From: Actinomycetes bacterium
Lineage (GTDB): Bacteria > Actinomycetota > Acidimicrobiia > Acidimicrobiales > RAAP-2
Direction: 5' to 3'
Length of the DNA stretch: 11,093 nucleotides
NCBI GenBank assembly: GCA_021800645.1
Contig: JAJYYT010000037.1
Location: 1 to 11,093 of the forward strand
The position numbers were made by a program, and so were the translations under genes. Below, piece after piece: positions 5,927 through 11,093 of this stretch. The first letter of the stretch is position 1, and each line of letters begins with the position of its first letter. Under the pieces are notes generated by a model. It was given only the letters and a program-made list of their open reading frames with translations, made no database searches and was not told the origin of the DNA.

Positions 5927-7393
5927 ATGGCACGAGTCGCAGGCGTCGAGGTCTCCCTCGACCACTACATCGGGGGTGAGCGCGTCGCGTCCGACGATCG
6001 CTTCGAGGACGTGAGCCCGATCGACGAGCACGTGCTCGGCGAGGTGGCGCGGGGAGGGAGGGACGAAGCGCGTCTGGCCGTGGACGCGGCGACGGCCGCC
6101 TTCGAGAAGTGGGGAGAGACCCCACCTGCCGACCGCGCCGCCGTGCTGCACCGCATCGCAGACGGAGTCGAGGCTCGCATCCCGGCCTTGAGCGCGGTGG
6201 AGACCGAGGACAACGGCGCCCTGCTTCGCTCGCACCTGCGCGGTGTCATGCCGCGGGTCGCGCACAACTTCCGCTTCTTCGCCGATCGGCTGCTCCAGCT
6301 CCGTCACGACGACTTCGAGACCCGTGGTCACCGCAACCACGTGACCTGGGACCCTGCCGGCGTCGCGGTGCTGGTGACGCCCTGGAACGCGCCGCTCATG
6401 CTGGCCACCTGGAAGGTCGCTCCGGCCCTGGCCGCCGGTGACACCGTCGTGCTCAAGCCGGCAGAGTGGTCGCCACTGACCGCGTCTCTCCTCGCGGACA
6501 TCGCTGCGGAAGCGGGATTGCCGCCTGGAGTGTTGAACGTCGTCCAGGGGATCGGCGAGGAGGTGGGCGACGCGCTCGTCTCGGATCCCCGCGTGGCGCG
6601 TATCAGCTTCACCGGCTCGGGGTCAACGGCGCGGGCGATCGCCGCGCGGGCGGCGGCGAACCTCGTTCCTGTGAGCTTCGAGCTCGGCGGGAAGTCGCCC
6701 CTCGTGGTGCTGGGGGATGCCGACATGGACCTGGCGGTGCGCCTTGCGATCGAGCAGTACGACAACGCGGGCCAGGTCTGCCTCGCCGGGACGAGGCTGC
6801 TCGTCGACTCTGCGATCGCCGAGGAGTTCACCGAGCGGCTGCTGTCAGGGATCGCGTCGCTTCGCCAGGGCGATCCGCGCCTCTTCGACACCGACATCGG
6901 CCCCCAGATCACTCGTGCGCACTTCGAACGGATCGACGGGTTCGTGCGGCGCGCGGTGTCCGACGGTGCCGAGGTGCTCTCGGGCGGCGGTCCCAACTCC
7001 GCGCTCGGCGGCCTCTACTACCTCCCAACGCTGATCGGCGGTGCGAAGGAAGGTTCGGAGATCCTGACCGAGGAGGTGTTCGGACCGGTCCTCACGATCC
7101 AGACCTTTGACTCCGACGACGAAGCCGTGGCGATGGCGAACTCGACCCGCTTCGGGCTCGCCGCCACGATCGTGTCGTCCGACGACTCCCGTGCTGGACG
7201 CGTCGCAGCACGAGTCGTCGCCGGGACGGTGTGGGTGAATTGCTTCTACGTCCGCGATCTGCGCGCCCCCTTCGGCGGCTCTCGCGAGTCTGGCATTGGA
7301 CGCGAGGGCGGCAACTGGAGCTTCGACTTCTACTGTGACGTGAAGGACACTGTGTTCGCGCCGAGCGCGAGCAAGGGGGGAGAAGGCTTATGA
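5927..7393 (+). CDS. hpaE: Aldehyde dehydrogenase, HpaE-like (5-carboxymethyl-2-hydroxymuconate semialdehyde dehydrogenase)
   Basis: This 488-residue NAD(P)-dependent aldehyde dehydrogenase has all landmarks: PWNAP with Asn154, LKPAE with cofactor-binding Lys177, FTGS at the dinucleotide site (228-231), general base Glu252 in FELGGKSP, and nucleophile Cys285 in NAGQVCLAGTR. The C-terminal FYCDVKD is shared by the hydroxymuconic-semialdehyde group (DmpC/HpaE). An HpaE role is supported by the HpaG-like gene upstream and the HpaD-like dioxygenase downstream. It would oxidise the ring-opened semialdehyde to the dicarboxylate in the cytosol. The start has GGAG 7 nt before the ATG. Its stop overlaps the next ATG as ATGA, so the GS-like gene is translationally coupled. 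2-Hydroxymuconic or aminomuconic semialdehyde are alternative substrates. Confidence 0.85.
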   Translation: MARVAGVEVSLDHYIGGERVASDDRFEDVSPIDEHVLGEVARGGRDEARLAVDAATAAFEKWGETPPADRAAVLHRIADGVEARIPALSAVETEDNGALLRSHLRGVMPRVAHNFRFFADRLLQLRHDDFETRGHRNHVTWDPAGVAVLVTPWNAPLMLATWKVAPALAAGDTVVLKPAEWSPLTASLLADIAAEAGLPPGVLNVVQGIGEEVGDALVSDPRVARISFTGSGSTARAIAARAAANLVPVSFELGGKSPLVVLGDADMDLAVRLAIEQYDNAGQVCLAGTRLLVDSAIAEEFTERLLSGIASLRQGDPRLFDTDIGPQITRAHFERIDGFVRRAVSDGAEVLSGGGPNSALGGLYYLPTLIGGAKEGSEILTEEVFGPVLTIQTFDSDDEAVAMANSTRFGLAATIVSSDDSRAGRVAARVVAGTVWVNCFYVRDLRAPFGGSRESGIGREGGNWSFDFYCDVKDTVFAPSASKGGEGL

Positions 7394-8688
7394 GCGCAAG
7401 GAACGGCCCCGACTACGAACGCATCAGGGTGCTGTGGCCGGATCACCTCGGGCTCGCCCGCGGCAAGTACGTGCCCCCGGAGCAGCTCGGGCGCGTCCGG
7501 CACTGCACGGGGACCTGGGCGTTGGGCTACAGCCGGGAGATGGTGCCGGGAGCCCCGGGCTCCCACTTCTTTGAGGGCCTTCCCGACATGGATGCCGATG
7601 TGGACCTCTCGGAGGTCCGCCCCGGTTGGGAGGAGAGCACCGGCGTCGTGGTCGCCGATCTCGTCGAGCACGGGGAGCCCGTAGCGGTCGCGCCGAGAAG
7701 CGCGCTGCGCCGAGCCATCGCTGCATGGGAGCAGCGCGGCTACCTGCCCGAGGTGGGCATCGAGCTCGAGGCCTACCTGCTCGAGCCCGACGGGTCGGGA
7801 GGATGGCGACCGCTCGATACGCCCGGCGCGTTCGTCTACGGCACCGGGACCGCCGTCGATCCGCTCGGCGTGATCGACGAGATCTGGGAGGTCGCCGGTC
7901 GCAGCGGCCTGCCCATGGAGGCTGTCAACAGCGAGTACGACACGCCGCAATTCGAGTTTACGCTCGCCCACCGAAACGCGCTGGAAGCCGCAGACGACGC
8001 GTTCCTCTTCAAGGTGCTGGCTCGGGAGGTGGCGCAGCGCCACGGCCTGCTCCTCACCTTCATGGGCAAGCCTTTCTCGGACCGGGGCGGCAGCGGCCTG
8101 CACGTGAATTTCAGCCTCTTGCGCACCGATGGATCCAACGCCTTCGACGACCCCGGAGCCGACGATGGCATGTCCGCTCTCGCGAAGTCCTGCATCGCCG
8201 GCCTCGTCGAGCACCACGAAGCGCTCGCAGGGCTGCTCGCGCCCACGGTGAACGCCTACAAGCGGCTCGTGCCCGGGCTGCTCTCCGGCTGCTTCGCCAA
8301 CTGGGGCCACGACCACCGGTGCACGACGGTGCGGGTGCCACCCGAACGCGGCAGCGGTGCGCGACTCGAGCACCGGCTCGCTGATGGCGCCGCGGTGGTC
8401 CACACGGCCATTGCCGCCGCGCTCCAGGCTGCGCTCCTCGGGGTGGCCGACCAGCTCGAGTGCCCGCCCCCGGAGAGCTCCGACGGGCTCGAGAGCTCCG
8501 ACAGCGGGCGGTGCGTGCCGCCGGACCTCGCGAGCGCGCTCGACGTGCTCGAGGCGGACAAGGCGCTCTGCGAGGCGGTGGGATCAGAGCTAGTGGCGTT
8601 GCACCTCGCGATCAAGCGTGCGGAGTGGGACAGGTTCCGGCGGGCCACGACCGATTGGGAGCTGCGCGAGTACCTGCCGTTCCGCTGA
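7390..8688 (+). CDS. Glutamine-synthetase-family ligase (candidate gamma-glutamylamide synthetase)
   Basis: This 432-residue protein has both GS domains. The beta-grasp N-terminus includes VLWPDHLGLARGKYVP (14-29). The catalytic domain carries metal and ATP residues: Glu125/Glu127 (GIELEAYLLE), Glu182 and Glu189 (NSEYDTPQFEF), His238 (GSGLHVNFSL), NAYKRLVPG (288-296), Arg310 and Arg315 (HDHRCTTVRVP) and Glu327/Arg329 (RLEHRL). Usual GS motif NSYKRLVPGYEAP lacks its YEAP here (GLLSG), and the adenylylation Tyr motif of GlnA is not seen. This suggests a specialised GS-like ligase joining glutamate to an amine (GMAS, PuuA or GlnA3 type, or the aniline ligases TdnQ/AtdA1) rather than housekeeping GlnA. 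A short Ser/Asp-rich duplication (ESSDGLESSDSG, about 361-372) looks like a linker insertion. It overlaps the aldehyde dehydrogenase stop by ATGA, with GGAGAAGG upstream. Substrate unknown. Confidence 0.82.
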   Translation: MSARNGPDYERIRVLWPDHLGLARGKYVPPEQLGRVRHCTGTWALGYSREMVPGAPGSHFFEGLPDMDADVDLSEVRPGWEESTGVVVADLVEHGEPVAVAPRSALRRAIAAWEQRGYLPEVGIELEAYLLEPDGSGGWRPLDTPGAFVYGTGTAVDPLGVIDEIWEVAGRSGLPMEAVNSEYDTPQFEFTLAHRNALEAADDAFLFKVLAREVAQRHGLLLTFMGKPFSDRGGSGLHVNFSLLRTDGSNAFDDPGADDGMSALAKSCIAGLVEHHEALAGLLAPTVNAYKRLVPGLLSGCFANWGHDHRCTTVRVPPERGSGARLEHRLADGAAVVHTAIAAALQAALLGVADQLECPPPESSDGLESSDSGRCVPPDLASALDVLEADKALCEAVGSELVALHLAIKRAEWDRFRRATTDWELREYLPFR

Positions 8689-8708
8689 TTTGCCGTTCGC
8701 CCTGGTCC

Positions 8709-8805
8709 GGCTGGTCGGTCGGTCCGTTGGCCGGCTGGTCGGCTGGTCGGTCGGTCCGTTGGCCGGCTGGTCGGCTGGTCGGCTGGTCGGCCTGGTCGGC
8801 TGGCC
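8709..8805. repeat. Tandem GGCTGGTC repeats with a duplicated 32-bp unit
   Basis: A 32-bp unit at 8709-8740 is repeated exactly at 8741-8772. Each copy starts and ends with the octamer GGCTGGTC. Further octamers follow at 8773-8780 and 8781-8788, then variants GGCCTGGTC (8789-8797) and GGCTGGCC (8798-8805). The block fills much of the 240-bp gap (8689-8928) between the GS-like gene and the dioxygenase. It reads as Trp-Ser-Val-Gly low complexity, so no gene is supported. It may arise by slippage, and could attenuate transcription into the dioxygenase. Confidence 0.92.
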
Positions 8806-8916
8806 GGCTGTGCGATTCCGTCGGCGACCAGCGACGGTGGTCGGCCGGCGGCAACACGGAGGCGCGAGGTCGTGCGCAACACGAATGCAGGGGGGACGGG
8901 CGAATACGGACCGACT

Positions 8917-8923
8917 GGAGGTG
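8917..8923 (+). promoter_or_regulatory. Strong Shine-Dalgarno that sets the dioxygenase start
   Basis: GGAGGTG lies 5 nt before the ATG at 8929, the best ribosome binding site in the window. It rules out the in-frame GTG at 8872, which would add 19 residues not resembling the family. The dioxygenase is thus translated independently of the gene upstream. Confidence 0.8.
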
Positions 8924-8928
8924 AGCAG

Positions 8929-9810
8929 ATGGGAGAGATCGTCGGAGCCGCTCTCGTGGCGCACGTGCCTACGATCGTCATGCCGGAAGCAGAGCGCCGA
9001 GCGCTAAACGGCGGGAAGGACATCTCACTCGTTGCAGGGCTGCACCGCATACGGCGGGAGTACGTGGACCGCCTCGAACCGGACACCATCGTCGTCTTCG
9101 ACACGCATTGGTTCACGACGTTCGAGCACTGCCTCACCGCCCATGAGCGTCGCGTGGGGTACTTCACGTCCGACGAGCTCCCCCGCGGTATGGCCGCTAT
9201 GCCCTACGACGTCCCGGGTGACCCCGAGCTCGCCCGTGCGGTCGCCGAGATCGGCGCCGAGACGGAGGGCACGTGGGTGCATGCGACCGATGACCCGTAC
9301 ATCGCGATCCACTATCCGACCGTGAACCTCCTCGGCTTCCTCCAGGGAGGCGAGCGGTGGGTCAGTGCCGGCATCTGCCAGACCGCAGAGGTCGACGACT
9401 TCCTCTTGTTGGGCGAGATCCTCGCGGAGGCGGTCCGGAGACTGGATCGCCGGGTGCTCCTCCTCGCGTCGGGGGGGATGAGCCATCGGTTCTGGCCGCT
9501 TCGGCAGCTGCGACAGCACGAGTCCTCGGATCCGATGCACATCATCACCCCGCAGGCCCGGGAGGCCGACGAGCGGATCCTGGAGCACTTCTCCGCAGGT
9601 GAGCATGCCGCGGTGATCGACTCGATGCCGGAGTACGCCGCTGTGTCGCCCGAGGGTCGATTTGGGCACTACCTCATGATGATCGGGGCGATCGGCGGGC
9701 GCCGATGCAGGGCAAAGGGGATCCAGTGCTCTGCGTACGAGTCGGCGGTCGGGACCGGTCAGGTCCACGTCTTCTTCGAGCGTCCCGAGGGCGGGTGGAC
9801 CGCATCGTAG
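8929..9810 (+). CDS. hpaD: Class III extradiol dioxygenase, HpaD-like (3,4-dihydroxyphenylacetate 2,3-dioxygenase)
   Basis: This 293-residue protein belongs to the LigB superfamily of non-heme iron extradiol dioxygenases, and resembles enterobacterial HpaD/HpcB rather than the vicinal-oxygen-chelate type. Likely iron ligands and catalytic residues are His12 (VAHVPT), His60 (VVFDTHW), a Glu near the C-terminus (Glu271, SAYESAVGTGQV) and His186 (ASGGMSHRF). The segments TSDELPRGM, MPEYA and GTGQVHVFF also match the HpaD pattern as I recall it. The predicted reaction opens homoprotocatechuate between C2 and C3 to the carboxymethyl-hydroxymuconate semialdehyde, the substrate of the HpaE-like enzyme upstream. 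It lies 240 bp after the GS-like gene with its own strong ribosome site. Another catechol substrate is possible. Confidence 0.85.
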   Translation: MGEIVGAALVAHVPTIVMPEAERRALNGGKDISLVAGLHRIRREYVDRLEPDTIVVFDTHWFTTFEHCLTAHERRVGYFTSDELPRGMAAMPYDVPGDPELARAVAEIGAETEGTWVHATDDPYIAIHYPTVNLLGFLQGGERWVSAGICQTAEVDDFLLLGEILAEAVRRLDRRVLLLASGGMSHRFWPLRQLRQHESSDPMHIITPQAREADERILEHFSAGEHAAVIDSMPEYAAVSPEGRFGHYLMMIGAIGGRRCRAKGIQCSAYESAVGTGQVHVFFERPEGGWTAS

Positions 9811-9927
9811 CTGTCTGAGCCCGCTCCTGGTCTCGCACGCTGCCTTTCGTGAGGACCCTTCAACCTGCGCCCGTGCCCTCCGGGCCTGCGCCCGTGCCCG
9901 TGTGGTCGCGGCACAGCTGTGGTCTGC

Positions 9928-9974
9928 CCGTTTGCGGCCACGGCACGCCGTCTGGCGTCTTGTGACGCAAACGG
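9928..9974. repeat. Nested inverted repeat (possible structured RNA or terminator)
   Basis: CCGTTTGCG (9928-9936) and CGCAAACGG (9966-9974) are exact reverse complements 29 nt apart. Inside the loop ACGCC (9945-9949) pairs with GGCGT (9954-9958) around a 4-nt loop. It starts 118 nt after the dioxygenase stop. There is no T-tract. I recognise no RNA family. Confidence 0.35.
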
Positions 9975-10142
9975 ACGGCCATTCCGTGCCCCAGTCTGGC
10001 GGCTGTCGGGCCGGGGCCGAGCGCGCCTTCTTCCTCACGCGGCCTCTCGAAATTAGGCTCCACGCCCAAGTGCGATCGCGTCGTTTCCAGTTCCAGGCCC
10101 TCTCGACGGCTCCATCGCGTGCCTTCGCGGCTTCCGACGAGA

Positions 10143-10193
10143 TCGCCAGCCGCCTCTTCGCCTACAGCCGTTTCGCCAGCCGCCTCTTCGCCT
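10143..10193. repeat. 21-bp direct repeat, period 30
   Basis: The 21-mer beginning TCGCCAGCCGCC and ending TCTTCGCCT occurs at 10143-10163 and again, identically, at 10173-10193, separated by 9 bp. It lies about 95 bp before the metallo-hydrolase start and could be an operator pair or a slippage product. Confidence 0.85.
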
Positions 10194-10287
10194 GCCGCAT
10201 GCCTCGGCGCAACTGGCGCGATGTGTCGCGTGGCGTCGAGGTTGTCGCTCCGGTTGCAGGAGCACTGCGCCACGAGGACCGCTGGCC

Positions 10288-11085
10288 ATGAGCAGCCTCG
10301 CCAGTTTCGACGAGGTCCGCCGCCTCGATCTCGGCTTCTTCGTGCGCCCCGCTGCCGAAACCGGCACCGGCCAGCCCCGAGTCGAGGCTGTTTCCAGCTA
10401 TCTCGTCGTCCATCCCGAGATCACGGTCATATTCGACACGGGAATCGGATCGGCGGATCCCGAGACCGAGGCGCATTATCAGCCGCATCGGCGGCCCCTC
10501 GATCTTGCCTGCCGAGAGGTGGGTTCCAGCATCGAGATGATCGATGTCGTGGTCAACAGCCACTTGCACTTTGACCACTGCGGCGCGAACCCCAGCCTTG
10601 CCGGGCGGCGCATCGTCGCCCAGTCAGCGGAGCTCGATGCCGCACATGGGGAGCAGTACACCTTCCGTGAGCTCATCGACTTCAACGGAGCGATCTACGA
10701 CCGAATTGATGGCGAGGCCGAGATCGCAAACGGCCTCGTCGTGCTCCCGACCCCTGGGCACAGCCCAGGGCATCAGTCCCTTGTCATACGAACCCGCGAC
10801 GGCACGCTTCTGGTGGCGGGCCAGGCCATGGACTTCTCGGCGATCGGGTTGGGATCGGGGGGCAGCTGCGCATCCGCGTACGCGAGCGCGCACCTCGCCC
10901 GCCGGGCGTCACACGAGCTTGGTCGACCCCTCGCCGTGTGGCCCGACTGGCTCGATCGGATCGAGCAGTTCGATGAGTCATTGTCAAGAGTTGTGGACGA
11001 TAAATCTCACTCAGGCTGCGACGGACCCGGTGTTTTCGTCGGCGTCGGCGGTCTCTTGCCCCGACTGATCGCTCCTTTCTTGTAG
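10288..11085 (+). pseudogene. MBL-fold metallo-hydrolase (AHL-lactonase-like family), C-terminus probably disrupted
   Basis: This is a metallo-beta-lactamase-fold hydrolase of the family often annotated as N-acyl homoserine lactonase-like. The zinc motif SHLHFDH gives His92, His94, Asp96 and His97. A further His lies in PTPGHSPGH (154-162), and VAGQAMD (176-182) stands where many lactonases have a metal-bridging Asp; relatives in actinobacteria often show AGQA here, as I recall. The start at 10288 has GAGGA 9 nt upstream. Family members normally end with a conserved F-A-H-D segment supplying the last histidine, just after the helix that here reads DWLDRIEQFD (220-229). From residue 230 the sequence is unrelated and the frame runs to a chance stop at 11085. 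The join coincides with an insertion-sequence-like end at about 10975. The product is likely inactive or altered. Lactonase activity itself is unproven for most relatives. Confidence 0.65.
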
Positions 11086-11093
11086 CTTGCCGT
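10975..11093. mobile_element. Probable end of an IS256-type insertion sequence, continuing past the window
   Basis: From 10975 the composition changes and the sequence reads GAGTCATTGTCAAGAGTTGTGGAC. Its reverse complement contains GTCCACAACTCTTGACAAT, which resembles terminal sequences of IS256/Mutator-family elements as I remember them. The breakpoint matches the loss of the metallo-hydrolase C-terminus. On the minus strand a frame is open from the right edge to a stop at 11011-11013 (27 codons), which could be the end of an element gene. I do not recognise its residues as transposase. The other terminus is outside the window, so inverted repeats and target duplication cannot be tested. Confidence 0.4.

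Larger units (their letters stand above)
9811..10287. other. 477-bp gap without a supported gene, containing direct repeats and a nested hairpin
   Basis: Open frames cross this stretch on both strands, but none has a domain, a good ribosome site or conserved-looking sequence. They read as Arg/Ala low complexity. It holds a 15-bp direct repeat (CCTGCGCCCGTGCCC at 9864-9878 and 9885-9899), a 21-bp direct repeat (10143-10163 and 10173-10193, period 30) and an inverted repeat at 9928-9974. It may be decayed coding sequence or a regulatory spacer. Confidence 0.6.

Noticed and set aside
8872..8928. Upstream GTG start for the dioxygenase
   Set aside because: The added 19 residues (MRNTNAGGTGEYGPTGGEQ) are unlike the family, and GGAGGTG lies at the right distance before the ATG at 8929.
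5039..9810. Complete homoprotocatechuate pathway
   Set aside because: Only ring-opening, dehydrogenase and isomerase/decarboxylase-like steps are present. The hydroxylase, HpaF, HpaH and HpaI are not in the window.
9860..10291. Small protein genes on either strand in the gap
   Set aside because: Both frames give low-complexity Arg/Ala/Glu sequence shaped by direct repeats, with no good ribosome site or recognisable domain.
10288..11085. Full-length intact quorum-quenching lactonase
   Set aside because: The last metal-ligand segment is absent and the C-terminus is unrelated after residue 229, so I call it probably disrupted.
1..11093. Defence, toxin-antitoxin or phage module
   Set aside because: No nuclease, methylase, toxin pair, integrase or phage gene was found. 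The GNAT gene has no antitoxin-like partner, since its neighbour is a Nudix hydrolase.

Overview
This window comes from a high-GC bacterial chromosome, most likely an actinobacterium (Actinomycetota). The evidence is the very GC-rich codon use, GTG/TTG starts, ATGA stop/start overlaps, a LpdA-type flavoprotein related to mycobacterial Rv3303c, and start codons that sit about 7 nt behind TAnnnT motifs, as in leaderless actinobacterial transcripts. I cannot place it to genus from sequence alone.

Layout. (1) Positions 1-1094: a Nudix hydrolase, possibly cut at the left edge, overlaps a GNAT acetyltransferase by ATGA. They end at a perfect 11-bp stem hairpin (1108-1132) that also serves the convergent gene. 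(2) 1136-2557, minus strand: a PLP-dependent group II (aromatic-type) amino acid decarboxylase. It diverges from a LpdA-like flavoprotein (2729-4084, plus), and six 19-bp tandem repeats lie between the two start codons. (3) 4085-4226: a convergent end filled with a C/G-only imperfect repeat. (4) 4227-5024, minus: an acetoacetate-decarboxylase-family protein, divergent from the next block with only 14 bp between start codons. (5) 5039-9810, plus: a fumarylacetoacetate-hydrolase-fold protein (HpaG-like), an aldehyde dehydrogenase (HpaE-like), a glutamine-synthetase-family ligase overlapping it by ATGA, then a gap holding GGCTGGTC repeats and a class III extradiol dioxygenase (HpaD-like). (6) 9811-10287: no gene, but direct repeats and a nested hairpin. 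(7) 10288 to the edge: a metallo-beta-lactamase-fold hydrolase whose C-terminus is replaced from about 10975 by sequence that looks like the end of an IS256-type element running out of the window.

How the genes fit together. The HpaD-, HpaE- and HpaG-like proteins correspond to successive steps of homoprotocatechuate (3,4-dihydroxyphenylacetate) meta-cleavage: ring opening, semialdehyde oxidation, then isomerisation/decarboxylation. The later steps (HpaF, HpaH, HpaI) and the ring hydroxylase are absent from the window. The odd partners are the GS-like ligase, translationally coupled to the dehydrogenase, and the acetoacetate-decarboxylase-family protein sharing the promoter. My main hypothesis is that the ligase gamma-glutamylates an aromatic or other amine that feeds this pathway, by analogy with aniline catabolism. 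This is inference. No defence system, CRISPR array, tRNA or rRNA is visible.
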